64,000 nt of DNA from assembly GCA_017527865.1 (NCBI GenBank), contig JAFXPN010000011.1, positions 1-64,000 on the forward strand, read 5' to 3'. This document shows positions 43,624 through 53,194 of the stretch, in pieces. Position numbers and translations under genes: made by a program. The DNA is from Clostridiales bacterium (lineage in GTDB: Bacteria; Bacillota; Clostridia; Saccharofermentanales; Saccharofermentanaceae). Under the pieces are notes generated by a model. That model worked only from the letters and a program-made list of their open reading frames with translations, searched no databases and had not been told where the DNA came from. Within the stretch, counting starts at the first letter, position 1. Each line of letters begins with the position of its first letter.

Positions 43624-44730
43624 ATGACTAAAAGAGTACTTATAATCACATCCGTGACCACGGGGTCCGGACACAAGTCTATCGCGGACTCTATCGAGGA
43701 GCAGTTTCTTAAGATGCCTGATGTCGTGGTGAAGGTCATCGACGGCTTTGACATGAGCGGCAGGCTCGCCTACCATTCATCTGCAACTTACGGTTCCGTC
43801 ACGCGTCATGCGCCGTGGTTTTACAACATCTTGTGGAAGATCACGGATGCTCATCAGCCCCGTTTCACCATCACGGGACATACGTGCCGCATCCGTTTCC
43901 TCGAATGCGTTAATTCATTTAAGCCTGACCTCATTATCACGGTTCACTCGTTCTTCAACACGCTAGTCACCGACATACTTAAGTCGGCAGGTCTTAATAT
44001 CCCCGTCGTTGTCGTTCAGGCAGACCTCGTAAGCATCCACAGCACATGGTGCAATCCCGATGCATACAGGACGATATGCCCCACTGCCGAAGCTTATGAG
44101 TGTAACCTTAAGCACAATATGCCTGCGGATAAGTTAAAGATACTGGGGTTCCCCGTAAGAAGCCGTTTCGTTAAGGCTGCAAGGGAATCCGTCCGTGAAG
44201 ATTATAAGCCCGGCAACCCTCTTCGCGTCCTCATCACGGGCGGCGGCGAAGGCAGTCCCGGAATCAGAGACTACGCCGAGAAGATCCTTCAAAGCCCTGA
44301 TACGGTTATCACGATCATATGCGGACGTAATGAGAAGATGTGCGCACGTCTTAAGCGAAGTCTCGGCGAGAGGTATAAAGACCGCGTCCGAATCTTAGGT
44401 TTCATAGATAACATGGAATATGAGATGCTCCGCAATGACCTTCTCATCGCACGCGGCAGCCCGAACACTTTGACGGAAGCCGTTATCATGGGAATACCGG
44501 TCATCATGACAGGACCTTTTCTCGAGCAGGAGCGCGGTAATTACACGCTCGCGCAGACTCATAATCTCGGTCTCGTAAGCGCATCAAAAGATGACGTTCT
44601 CCCTCTTATACAGGGGCTTCTGGCGAACGGCGCCGAAGGCCTTAAGAAGATACGCGCCGCGCAGGAAGAATACCGCTGCTTCGACAACGCTTATAACATA
44701 GCTGATTATTCACTGAGTCTGATTGATTAA
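43624..44730 (+). CDS. MGDG synthase-like glycosyltransferase (GT28)
   Basis: 368 residues from ATG with GGGGG 5-8 bases upstream; a longer in-frame start covers the promoter and is rejected. RVLIITSVTTGSGHKSIADSIEEQF is the MGDG_synth start; DLIITVHSFFNTLVTDIL and the C-terminal VLITGGGEGSPGIRDYAEKI, LLIARGSPNTLTEAVIMGIPVIMTGP form the UDP-sugar site of GT28. Relatives (UgtP) add glucose or galactose to diacylglycerol at the membrane. It likely works with the divergent GT4 to build a glycolipid. It ends 4 bases inside the convergent GT4 gene. Confidence 0.88.
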   Translation: MTKRVLIITSVTTGSGHKSIADSIEEQFLKMPDVVVKVIDGFDMSGRLAYHSSATYGSVTRHAPWFYNILWKITDAHQPRFTITGHTCRIRFLECVNSFKPDLIITVHSFFNTLVTDILKSAGLNIPVVVVQADLVSIHSTWCNPDAYRTICPTAEAYECNLKHNMPADKLKILGFPVRSRFVKAARESVREDYKPGNPLRVLITGGGEGSPGIRDYAEKILQSPDTVITIICGRNEKMCARLKRSLGERYKDRVRILGFIDNMEYEMLRNDLLIARGSPNTLTEAVIMGIPVIMTGPFLEQERGNYTLAQTHNLGLVSASKDDVLPLIQGLLANGAEGLKKIRAAQEEYRCFDNAYNIADYSLSLID

Positions 44731-45860
44731 GAAAGTGCGTGGCTGATTGCCGCCCTGCACGCATCTGCCGCAGCTTCCCAAGTGTACTTGGATGCATGTG
44801 CTCTTAACGCGGCTTTACGTTCGTCGCTCTCGACTTCCTGAAGCTTCCCTTCCATCGCCTGAGCCCACATATCCGCATCCTGAGGTTCGATCAGCGGCAG
44901 CAGTTCATTGCCGATCTCGACGAGGCTCGAGCTTCTCGAGATGATACAGTCTGTTCCGCATGCCATCGCTTCAGTGACGGGCATGCCGAAGCCCTCGTAA
45001 ATGCTCGGAAACACAAAGAAGAGCGCGTTGCGGAGAAGATCTCTCTTCTCCTCGTTGCTGATGTAGCCGGTCCTCACTATCCTGTCCCTGCAGGGGCTGT
45101 TCTCAATGGCGGCCAAAGTCGCATCGGGCTGCCAGCCCAGGCCTCCTGCGAGTACGAGCTTAACATCCGGGAATCCGGCGCTTATCTTTCCGAACGCCTC
45201 TACCAGAGTAATGATGTTTTTACGGGGCTCGAGCGTGCCGACATATAAGATATAGCGACCGAGGTCATGCTTCTTTCCTATTTCAGTCTCAAAACCCGCG
45301 CCCGGTGTGTAAAATCCGGTATCGACGCCGCAGTAACCTACGAAGATGTTTTCTTCAGGCACTTTCAGCACGTCCATGATCTCCCTTTTCGAGAACTCAG
45401 AGATAGTCAGTACCGAAGAAGCGCGGGAAGCCGAATCCTGAAGATGTCCTCTGAGAAGACGGCGGTTGCGGGCATCCATGGTCTCGGGGAAGCGCTCTGA
45501 CACGAGGTCATAGACGGTGATCATATTCTTCCCCTTAAGACCTCCCGGGGTAAGGTAATTGAAGAACACCGTGAGGTCCGCCTTGGACTTCGTGAGCTTA
45601 TCGTAAGGAATGATCTTCCCCGCGCCGCCCATCCTGATATAAACAGAGAGCGGAAGCGATCTGACGATATGCAGATCGTTCCCGCTTAAGTCTGTCTTGA
45701 GATTCTCTTCCAATATCTCCCGGACGCCGTTACGTCCGAGAAAATCAAAAGCATGAAGTTCCGTATCTTTATACATCAGCCTCCGCGCGACTTCAGCGGT
45801 GTAGTTTCCTATGCCGGTAAGTCCTCTTACCGCGATCGGCTGAAGATTAAAGGCGATCAT
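44727..45860 (-). CDS. GT4 family glycosyltransferase
   Basis: 377 residues, GT-B. AFNLQPIAVRGLTGIGNYTAEVARRLM starts the acceptor domain; YILYVGTLEPRKNIITLVEAFGKI and LFFVFPSIYEGFGMPVTEAMACGTDCIISRSSSLVEIG hold the EX7E pair. It resembles mannosyl- or rhamnosyltransferases and the GT4 at 25733-26923. The ATG overlaps the stop of the phosphohexomutase gene by one base (TAATG), so the two are co-expressed. Confidence 0.88.
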   Translation of the reverse strand: MIAFNLQPIAVRGLTGIGNYTAEVARRLMYKDTELHAFDFLGRNGVREILEENLKTDLSGNDLHIVRSLPLSVYIRMGGAGKIIPYDKLTKSKADLTVFFNYLTPGGLKGKNMITVYDLVSERFPETMDARNRRLLRGHLQDSASRASSVLTISEFSKREIMDVLKVPEENIFVGYCGVDTGFYTPGAGFETEIGKKHDLGRYILYVGTLEPRKNIITLVEAFGKISAGFPDVKLVLAGGLGWQPDATLAAIENSPCRDRIVRTGYISNEEKRDLLRNALFFVFPSIYEGFGMPVTEAMACGTDCIISRSSSLVEIGNELLPLIEPQDADMWAQAMEGKLQEVESDERKAALRAHASKYTWEAAADACRAAISHALS

Positions 45861-47638
45861 TATCCGAGCTTATTCTCCACGAATTCGCTCATCTGAGCCT
45901 TGATAGAATCAAGCCTGTCAGATGCGGTCTTCTCATCGGAATCATATACACCGAAGTAGATCTTGAGCTTAGGCTCCGTTCCCGAAGGTCTTGCGCAGGC
46001 CCAGTCGAGGCCCTTGTCGCCGCCGAGTTCATAGAGAAGAACATTGGACTTGGGAAGAGTAAGCTCAGTTGTCTTAACTTCGCCGCCTGAGAAGTCGTAT
46101 CTTACGCCCTTCTGGTAATCCCTTACTGCAACGGGGACAGGTCCGCCGATAAGCTTTGCCGCATCCTCCGCCGACTTGCAGGCCTCAAGCTCCGCTCTCA
46201 TTGAAGCCATTCCGTTCCTGATCTTATCGAGGCCTTCCTTGCCCTCTCTCGTGAAGGATACAGCCTGCTCGAAGCCGTAGCCGTACTTCTTATAGATCTT
46301 CTGCAGCCTGTCAAAGAGGGTCTCGCCCTGATTCTTGCTCTGGGCTGCCATTCCGCAGACGAGCATAGCCGCAACAACGGCATCCTTATCCCTTACCGAA
46401 GTTCCGGAAAGATATCCGTAGCTCTCTTCGAATCCGAACTGGAAGTGCTTGTCTCCGAATTCGTCGTCGATCTTGATCCTCTCGCCGATATACTTAAATC
46501 CGGTAAGCGTTTCCTGAAGCTCAACTCCGTATGCATCGCAGACAGCCCTGCAAAGCTTTGTGGAAACTATGGTCGTACATGCGAAAGAATTCTGCTCAAG
46601 AGTTCCGAGTCTCTTCTTTGAATCGAGGATGTAATCGAGCAGCATCAATCCGACCTGATTGCCCGTAAGAGCCTTATAGCTGCCGTCGGCAAGACGGATA
46701 GCGATACCGAGTCTGTCAGAATCAGGGTCGGTTCCGAATACGAGTTCAGCGCCGACCTTCCTGGCAAGCTCGATGCCCATGGACAAAGCCGCGGGGTCTT
46801 CCGGATTAGGTGTCTTTACCGTCGGGAATGAGCCGTCGGGAAGCTCTTGCTCGGGAACTACATGGATATTATTCATTCCGATAGCCTTAAGGATGCGTCT
46901 TACGGGCTTGTTTCCCGATCCGTGGAGAGGAGTATAGACGATCGACATATCGGACTGGGCCTTGATGGACTCCTCATCGATGACGAGTTTCTTTAACATA
47001 TCGACATAAGCGATGTCGACCTCGGGACCGAATCTTTGGATCAGCCCGCTCGACAGAGCCTCGTTAAAATCGGCCCTTTCAACCTTTCTTACATCTGCGA
47101 ACTCAGACATATTGGCAAGGATAGCCGCTGCGGCTTCTTCCGTGACCTGACCGCCGTCTTCGCCGTAGACCTTGTAGCCGTTGTACTTCGGGGGATTGTG
47201 AGACGCCGTGATCATAACGCCTGCGAATGCGTTGAAGTAACGGACCGCGAAAGAACACATCGGCACGGGACGCAGTTCATCGGTAAGGTAGACCTTGATG
47301 CCGTAGTGGGCGAATGTCTCGGCCGCGACCTGAGCAAATTCGGGAGAAAAATGTCTTGAGTCATGACTTATGACGACACCTCTTCTTACCGCTTCTTCAC
47401 CCGAATCGACGATATAGTTTGCAAGTCCTGCGGATGCCTTGGCGACCGTGTAGATGTTAATGCGGTTCGTTCCTGCGCCGATTATGCCGCGAAGGCCGCC
47501 TGTTCCGAATTCGAGTTCCTTATAGAATCTGTCCTCGATCTTGGTCGGATCATCTGCTATGGAAGCCAGTTCCTTCCTTGTATCCTCATCAAAATAGGGG
47601 TCGGTACTCCAGATCTTGTAAATGTCAGCTGAGCTCAT
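45860..47638 (-). CDS. phosphoglucomutase/phosphomannomutase (alpha-D-phosphohexomutase)
   Basis: 592 residues, start chosen by AAGGAG 9 bases before ATG (protein MSSADIYKIWST). The active-site phosphoserine loop is MITASHNPPKYNGYKVYG, the metal loop GTDPDSDRLGIA, the sugar-binding loop GFEESYGYL, and the phosphate-binding C-terminal domain ARPSGTEPKLKIY. The 590-residue size is that of the PgcA-type Firmicutes enzymes. It interconverts hexose-6- and hexose-1-phosphates and so feeds UDP-glucose and, if it accepts mannose, ManC. It starts 2 bases before the YfhO stop. Confidence 0.94.
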   Translation of the reverse strand: MSSADIYKIWSTDPYFDEDTRKELASIADDPTKIEDRFYKELEFGTGGLRGIIGAGTNRINIYTVAKASAGLANYIVDSGEEAVRRGVVISHDSRHFSPEFAQVAAETFAHYGIKVYLTDELRPVPMCSFAVRYFNAFAGVMITASHNPPKYNGYKVYGEDGGQVTEEAAAAILANMSEFADVRKVERADFNEALSSGLIQRFGPEVDIAYVDMLKKLVIDEESIKAQSDMSIVYTPLHGSGNKPVRRILKAIGMNNIHVVPEQELPDGSFPTVKTPNPEDPAALSMGIELARKVGAELVFGTDPDSDRLGIAIRLADGSYKALTGNQVGLMLLDYILDSKKRLGTLEQNSFACTTIVSTKLCRAVCDAYGVELQETLTGFKYIGERIKIDDEFGDKHFQFGFEESYGYLSGTSVRDKDAVVAAMLVCGMAAQSKNQGETLFDRLQKIYKKYGYGFEQAVSFTREGKEGLDKIRNGMASMRAELEACKSAEDAAKLIGGPVPVAVRDYQKGVRYDFSGGEVKTTELTLPKSNVLLYELGGDKGLDWACARPSGTEPKLKIYFGVYDSDEKTASDRLDSIKAQMSEFVENKLG

Positions 47639-47639
47639 A

Positions 47640-50558
47640 TCAATTCTCTCCTTCATTGTTTGTTGCTGCTTTTTCATTTTTAACGGAAACATTATTCCAG
47701 TTTTTCTTCTTATTATCAATAATCGCCGCCGCGATCAATCCCGCAATGCCGAATGCCGATACTGCCGCTCCGGCCTTCACTCCGGGCGGGGTAAACTTAA
47801 GTACCACTTCATGAGTTCCGGGTTCGGCATCGATGCTGATCAGAGCATCCTGATAAGGGATCACGGAAGAAGGAACTCCGTCTACCGTGACAGACCAGCC
47901 GTCCTCATAGGGGATCGAAGTCAGTATCATCTCTCCCGCTTTAACATCCGCCGTAAAGGCGACATATCCGTCATCCGTCTCCGTTACGGTCACGGCATCC
48001 GTGTCGATCGTGCCGAACTGACTCTCAAACGTCCCGAGATCAAAATAAGCAAAGTTAACGGAAAGATATTCCCATACATCGTGACCAGACATGATCGTTA
48101 CCCTGACCGTGTCGCCCGGTTCATATGCCCCGAGCCTCAGTACTGTCGAAAAGAATGAATTGTCCGATAAAGAAGCTATGATCCTGCCGTTGAGATATAC
48201 TTCACATCCTCCGTTGCAGCGGGGCACGCTGATATTCATGTAAAGCTCGTCATCACGCTCGATTTCCACGTCGTAATTGAGGATGATCGGCAGCTTTGAG
48301 TTCGTCCTGTAGACAGCCGTCAGGGCATCTGTATACAGCTTATCATCCTCAAGACCGATGACATCGGCGTCAAAGGCATCCGATTCATCTTCATCGGTCT
48401 GCAGATTGCCTGCCGGGGCAACTCCGCTCGTCCGGTATTCGTTCATGTCGATGACGCTTGCGTTGATGAGTTCCTCCGTTACCGCGCCGTCATCGGCAGG
48501 GATATAAAAGTCTTCGGTAAATCCCGGGAACAATGATCTGTACCAGTCATCCTGAAGAGCAAAATAATCCTTGTCACCCGCATCGGTCTCGAGCGAATAG
48601 AAATCAAAGTCACGCGCTGTGCGCAGGGCAGTGAACGCGAGAGGAAGCACGGATCTTGTCCTCATGAAACTGATATTATCGTCAGATCCGATAAGATCCG
48701 CGCCTTTGTAATCATCCGCCGACGAATAGATCGAGCCGATCGAGAAGAACGCATCCGTGTCGGGCGCGCTGTAGGAGTGATCGATCCAGAAATAATTGTA
48801 ATTAACGGTATATCCGAGCTGCTTAAGGAATCTCGTAAACATCTTATTGGAATCGGAATTGAACAGAGTTATGCCTCTGTAACCCGCATACTGCTCGGTT
48901 CCGCTTACGGGTGTCGCCTCTTCCATGTACATGCTCTCATAATCGCTTCGGAAGCCCGATCCTTCGAGGCTTATCTCATCAGCTTTCCGCGCATAGGTCT
49001 CAAAAGAAGTGATGGCGCTCTTGTAGGGTTCGATCCCCCCTGCATTAAGGGAGAGCGTGGACGTTCCCGAAGACAGCACCGAGGAGAGGAAGACCGTCTC
49101 ATATACTATGATGACAGGCAGGAAGAACCCGAGTATGCGCCCGACGTTCTGTAACTGCCCGGACCAGTCGTCTTTCTTAAGGCCGATCAGGAACAGAGCA
49201 TATACGGCAATGATAACGGCATTGTACAGGAATACCTTTTCCTCGGTTGCCATCTGGCCGAGGCACTGAGCAGCGAGCAGCAAAACCGCAAGTATCCCGG
49301 CGCTCTTCAGGATATCGGATTTACTCACGAGAGAAAGATTCTCATAGACTTTATAAGATACGGTAAGGAACAGCGGGATGAAGACGAATGCCTCTCTGTG
49401 CCAGAACCAGTTGGGACTGTCAAACACCTGCCATGCCACATCGAGGAAATCTACGCACAGGACAGCGTAGATAAGGATGAAGGCTGCGGCATAAAGCTTC
49501 TTCTCTTTGCCTGCAAAAGCCTTGCTCACAAAGTAGACAATACAGAGCAGTGTTACGATCAGGCTGACGAAGATAAGAGGCATGTTCGATATCAGAACAT
49601 CGTTGAAATACCCCGGGTACCCGAGAAATATCCTGTCCAGGAACTTTCCGAACGTAAAGCCGACATATGACGATTCGGAAGAAGCAGATGCCGTGGGGTC
49701 TCCGTTGCGGATCGTGTCGAGACCGACGGGAATGAGCATTACGCCAAGGGCAAGGCCTGCCATGACAGCTCTCAGAACAAATCTGCCGATAACGATCCCG
49801 GGGCGGCTGCTCTTATCGAATCTCCCGGTCAGGTACATCCTTGCCAGAAGATAGATAAACGAGTAGATGCCCGCCATATAAGCGATGTAATAATTTGACA
49901 GGAACAAAACGAGAAGTACGGCTGTAACGCCGCCGAGCTTTCCGTTCTTAAGATACCTCTCGATCATGAACAGCAGCAACGGCAGCAGCATATACCCGTC
50001 GAGCCACATGATGTGGAACAGGAACAGCATTGTGTAAGACGAGAATGCGTACAGGATACCCCAGAGCACGGGTCTGTATGTTCCTTTGAATTCCGCGCGT
50101 TCCTCGATGAACATGCACATGAATGCTGATGAGAAGCTTAGTTTAAGCAGCATCAGCAATGTGATGAATTCATTGGTCTGCTCAGGCTTGAACAGCAGTA
50201 CAAGAAGGTTCAGAGGGCTTGCAAGATAATATCCGAACGTACCGGCAAAGTCCTTTCCCGCGCCGAGCCCGAATGAATAACCGAAGTCGGACAGGAATCT
50301 TCCGAAGTCAAGATCCATGAGCTTGGATCTTAAGAGGAACAGATACGGAGCATACTGTCCTTCAAGATCTGATATAACTATCGTCAGGCTTCCCAAAGGG
50401 TACTTGCGCCCGACGGCGAGCATGCATATAAAACACAGCGCGGCAGCTATAAATGCGAGCGCGCTCCTTTTGATCAAAGTGCCGGAACCTTGTCCGGTCT
50501 TCTTCAGTGTCGGTTTGTCAAGTGACTGCACTTCCTTCATATATTCATCCGCCCGCAA
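47640..50558 (-). CDS. YfhO family membrane protein
   Basis: 972 residues if TTG at 50558 is used; ATG at 50540 is the alternative and neither has a strong ribosome site. The YfhO pattern is clear: a first helix, ISDLEGQYAPYLFLLRSKLMD, SYSFGLGAGKDFAGTFGYYLASPLNLLVLLF, an LWGILYAFSSYTMLFLFHIMWLDGYMLLPLLLF block, about 12 helices, a long extracytoplasmic domain and the closing ILTSIPYEDGWSVTVDG, DAEPGTHEVVLKFTPPGVKAG and a final helix. In Bacillus, YfhO moves a sugar from polyprenyl phosphate to teichoic acid; the CsbB-like gene at 52238 is a natural partner. TATAAT lies 16 bases upstream of the TTG. Confidence 0.85.
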   Translation of the reverse strand: MRADEYMKEVQSLDKPTLKKTGQGSGTLIKRSALAFIAAALCFICMLAVGRKYPLGSLTIVISDLEGQYAPYLFLLRSKLMDLDFGRFLSDFGYSFGLGAGKDFAGTFGYYLASPLNLLVLLFKPEQTNEFITLLMLLKLSFSSAFMCMFIEERAEFKGTYRPVLWGILYAFSSYTMLFLFHIMWLDGYMLLPLLLFMIERYLKNGKLGGVTAVLLVLFLSNYYIAYMAGIYSFIYLLARMYLTGRFDKSSRPGIVIGRFVLRAVMAGLALGVMLIPVGLDTIRNGDPTASASSESSYVGFTFGKFLDRIFLGYPGYFNDVLISNMPLIFVSLIVTLLCIVYFVSKAFAGKEKKLYAAAFILIYAVLCVDFLDVAWQVFDSPNWFWHREAFVFIPLFLTVSYKVYENLSLVSKSDILKSAGILAVLLLAAQCLGQMATEEKVFLYNAVIIAVYALFLIGLKKDDWSGQLQNVGRILGFFLPVIIVYETVFLSSVLSSGTSTLSLNAGGIEPYKSAITSFETYARKADEISLEGSGFRSDYESMYMEEATPVSGTEQYAGYRGITLFNSDSNKMFTRFLKQLGYTVNYNYFWIDHSYSAPDTDAFFSIGSIYSSADDYKGADLIGSDDNISFMRTRSVLPLAFTALRTARDFDFYSLETDAGDKDYFALQDDWYRSLFPGFTEDFYIPADDGAVTEELINASVIDMNEYRTSGVAPAGNLQTDEDESDAFDADVIGLEDDKLYTDALTAVYRTNSKLPIILNYDVEIERDDELYMNISVPRCNGGCEVYLNGRIIASLSDNSFFSTVLRLGAYEPGDTVRVTIMSGHDVWEYLSVNFAYFDLGTFESQFGTIDTDAVTVTETDDGYVAFTADVKAGEMILTSIPYEDGWSVTVDGVPSSVIPYQDALISIDAEPGTHEVVLKFTPPGVKAGAAVSAFGIAGLIAAAIIDNKKKNWNNVSVKNEKAATNNEGEN

Positions 50559-50601
50559 ATATTCTCAATAGCATATTATAATACAAACGCGCCCCTCAAT
50601 A

Positions 50602-52173
50602 CTATTTGGCGAGATATCTGAAGAACAGCGTATCCTCATAATCATACACATAGAACTGTGTTTTTATGACCGGCAGATGTTCCTCTTTGACTATGTTGCC
50701 GAACGACCCGACATCACGGGATGTGTCGTACTCATAGTCGCCCAGGATATGCATCTGCGCGGATGACAATCCCGCGAGGAGCATGAAATTAACGGATGTG
50801 TAAGCCGCTATTACAAGCGCGAGCACGACCAGCCTCGGTCTTATCTGCCTGTTATCCTTTTGACGGCATATCTCAAAATTATCGGTGACGAACATAACCG
50901 CATAGAGCGATATCATAAACAGCGGCGCCATGCTCCCCCTCATCAGGAAATCATTGGCGGTCGTGATCTTATACACGGGTATCACCAGGAGCGTGATAAA
51001 TGCCGTCCAAAACATGGGATCCTTACCGATCTTCCTGCGGATCATCAGCGTCCAGATGCCGAATTCCACGATGACATAGAGAATGTAATCCTTGATCAGC
51101 GTCAGAGGCGAAGGATAGAACTCCCATATAAAGCCCGCCTCCCCTGTCGCGGAGGCATTCGCTGTATAGAAAGGCGCAAAGCAGACGAAGAATACCACCG
51201 GAGCGATGAGGTTGCCGGGAGTAAGCAGATTACGCCACCATCTTGAAGGGCAGGGAGTTATGATCTTGCATATGCACATGGGAAGGATCCCTATCGCGGC
51301 CCAAGGGGAATAGCAGAACATTAACGACCCCAATAATCCCACGGACCTGCCGCTCATGCCCATAAGGAGCATTACGGTGATAAGCCACCCCGGTATGCAT
51401 TGATTAAAGACGTTCATGATCTGGTAGAAATTGCCGCACACAATGATCTCATCCGCCCACTTCTCCCACGTGGCCCACTGTCCCGAGGCAAGCTTCAGCG
51501 CATAAGGGAAAACATCAAACCCCGCGAAAAGCATCAGCCCTGCAAAGAGGGACCTTGACGCCTTTCCGTAAAGCATCATGGCGCCCGTCGCCACAAGAAA
51601 CAGACCCGCAGCCGACCAGATAAACAGGACCACCCGGGCAAATGTGAGTCCGGCGATCTTGCCCGCGACAGCCGGGACCATCCAATACACAAAATAGTAA
51701 GAGAACGCAGCCTGACCTTCGCCCAGTGCGGATGCCACCGCAGGATTGCTCTGGGTGGAGAAATCATAGATGACAGGCCAGTCATATTCGACAAGATCAT
51801 TGAGTATCGCGTAACGCATAAAGTGATCGGTCGTTCCCCAGCCGAACTCTCCGATCCCTCCGAGATAGATAAAGGCGACCGTCATCAGTATCATTCCGGC
51901 AAGCCTCGGATATGAGATCTCTATGGAATACCGCCCGTCATCCTTGATCGTGCCGTCATTTCCGGTGTGCATGCCGCGTATCGTCCAGACGGCGGCAAGG
52001 ATCGTAAGCAATGTAAATGCGATACCGGGAAAAAGCTTAAGATATCCCAGGAAAAAGATGATAACGGGGATCATAAGATATACAAGCGAAGCGGTCATAA
52101 AGGTCTTATAAGTTACCTTTACCGAACCGCTGCCGATCCTGTGTCCCGTCTTAAGTGTGTCCGCCGTTCTCAT
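50602..52173 (-). CDS. large polytopic membrane protein (putative GT-C-like)
   Basis: 523 residues from the ATG (MRTADTLKTGH); upstream in-frame codons include the promoter. About 12 membrane helices; the largest loop after helices 2-3 has GGIGEFGWGTTDHFMRYAILNDLVEYDWPVIYDF, with acidic and aromatic residues placed as in GT-C or polymer-ligase-type proteins. No named motif is certain, and I do not recognise the family. Position between YfhO and the CsbB-like GT2 suggests a role in surface glycosylation. There is no ribosome site, and TATAAT ends 7 bases before the ATG. Confidence 0.55.
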   Translation of the reverse strand: MRTADTLKTGHRIGSGSVKVTYKTFMTASLVYLMIPVIIFFLGYLKLFPGIAFTLLTILAAVWTIRGMHTGNDGTIKDDGRYSIEISYPRLAGMILMTVAFIYLGGIGEFGWGTTDHFMRYAILNDLVEYDWPVIYDFSTQSNPAVASALGEGQAAFSYYFVYWMVPAVAGKIAGLTFARVVLFIWSAAGLFLVATGAMMLYGKASRSLFAGLMLFAGFDVFPYALKLASGQWATWEKWADEIIVCGNFYQIMNVFNQCIPGWLITVMLLMGMSGRSVGLLGSLMFCYSPWAAIGILPMCICKIITPCPSRWWRNLLTPGNLIAPVVFFVCFAPFYTANASATGEAGFIWEFYPSPLTLIKDYILYVIVEFGIWTLMIRRKIGKDPMFWTAFITLLVIPVYKITTANDFLMRGSMAPLFMISLYAVMFVTDNFEICRQKDNRQIRPRLVVLALVIAAYTSVNFMLLAGLSSAQMHILGDYEYDTSRDVGSFGNIVKEEHLPVIKTQFYVYDYEDTLFFRYLAK

Positions 52174-52180
52174 GTGTGTT

Positions 52181-52188
52181 ATTATAAT
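52181..52188. promoter_or_regulatory. overlapping divergent -10 boxes
   Basis: The self-complementary ATTATAAT contains TATAAT on both strands. The minus copy ends 7 bases before the membrane-protein ATG (leaderless spacing); the plus copy lies 50 bases before the GT2 start, which has a real ribosome site. -35 boxes are weak (ATGAAA on the minus strand with 16-base spacing). Confidence 0.55.
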
Positions 52189-52197
52189 ATAACAGTC

Positions 52198-52218
52198 CCG
52201 TGTTTCATATAAACACGG
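52198..52218 (+). promoter_or_regulatory. perfect 8-base-pair inverted repeat in the GT2 leader
   Basis: CCGTGTTT and AAACACGG flank the loop CATAT, ending 8 bases before CGGAGG. As RNA it would sit next to the ribosome site; as DNA it could be an operator for either divergent gene. Confidence 0.5.
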
Positions 52219-52237
52219 ACGATCTTCGGAGGAAAAT

Positions 52238-53173
52238 ATGCTCATAAGTCTTATCGTTCCCTGCTACAACGAAGAGGAATCCCTGCCCTTTCTTTACAAC
52301 GCGCTGTGCGATGTCAGGAATGAGGAGAGCACCTATGGTTTTGAATTCATATTCGTTAACGACGGAAGTTCCGACAAGACAGCCTCTGTGATCAAGGACT
52401 TTGCCGATAAAGACCCGGATGTAAAGTACATATTCTTTTCGAGGAATTTCGGGAAGGAAGCTGCGATGTTCGCCGGGCTTCAGAAGGCCAAGGGCGATAT
52501 GGTGGCGATAATGGATGCGGATATGCAGGATCCTCCGTCGCTCATCCCGTCCATGATAAGATCGATCGAGAATGACGAGGCGGATATAGTTGCGTCAAGA
52601 CGTGTATCCCGCGAAGGCGAACCCAGGATCAGGAGTTTCTTCGCCAGGATGTTCTATAAGATCATAAACAGTATGATAGATGTTGAGATAGCGGACGGCG
52701 CCCGGGACTTCAGACTGATGAAGCGTCAGGTTGTCGATGCCATATTGGAACTGTCCGAGCGCCAGAGATTCTCCAAGGGAATATTCGCCTGGGTGGGATT
52801 CCGCACAAAGTGGATCGAATTCGTGAATACGGAGAGAGTTGCCGGGCAGACGAAGTGGAGTTTCTGGAAGCTCTTCAAATACGCGATCGACGGTATCGTG
52901 TCGTTCACGACCGCCCCCCTGCGTCTGGCCACATATGTGGGATTCGGCACGGCCCTTGCCGGGTTCGTATACCTTATCTACTACTTTATCCGGGCGATCA
53001 TACTGCGGATATATAACGAGGTCCCGGGATATCCTTCGCTGCTGTGCTTCATACTGTTTATCGGAGGCATGATCCTGATGGCGCTCGGGATACTGGGTGA
53101 ATACATGGGACGCACCTTCATCGAAGTAAAGAGACGTCCCCTCTACATCAAATCCGAAGAATCAGAAGAATGA
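52238..53173 (+). CDS. GT2 polyprenyl-phosphate glycosyltransferase (CsbB/GtrB-like)
   Basis: 311 residues, CGGAGGAAAAT before the ATG. The GT-A start LISLIVPCYNEEESLPFLYNAL, VNDGSSDKTASVI, and VAIMDADMQDPPSLIP (DxD) are those of DPM1/GtrB enzymes; FSKGIFAWVGFRT and AGQTKWSFWKLFKYAIDG follow, and two C-terminal helices (about 225-290) end with LGEYMGRTFIEVKRRPLYI. It moves a sugar from a nucleotide to undecaprenyl phosphate for use outside the cell, most plausibly by the YfhO protein encoded 4 kb away. Confidence 0.93.
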   Translation: MLISLIVPCYNEEESLPFLYNALCDVRNEESTYGFEFIFVNDGSSDKTASVIKDFADKDPDVKYIFFSRNFGKEAAMFAGLQKAKGDMVAIMDADMQDPPSLIPSMIRSIENDEADIVASRRVSREGEPRIRSFFARMFYKIINSMIDVEIADGARDFRLMKRQVVDAILELSERQRFSKGIFAWVGFRTKWIEFVNTERVAGQTKWSFWKLFKYAIDGIVSFTTAPLRLATYVGFGTALAGFVYLIYYFIRAIILRIYNEVPGYPSLLCFILFIGGMILMALGILGEYMGRTFIEVKRRPLYIKSEESEE

Positions 53174-53194
53174 TCTTCAGGATCCTTGCCGCGG

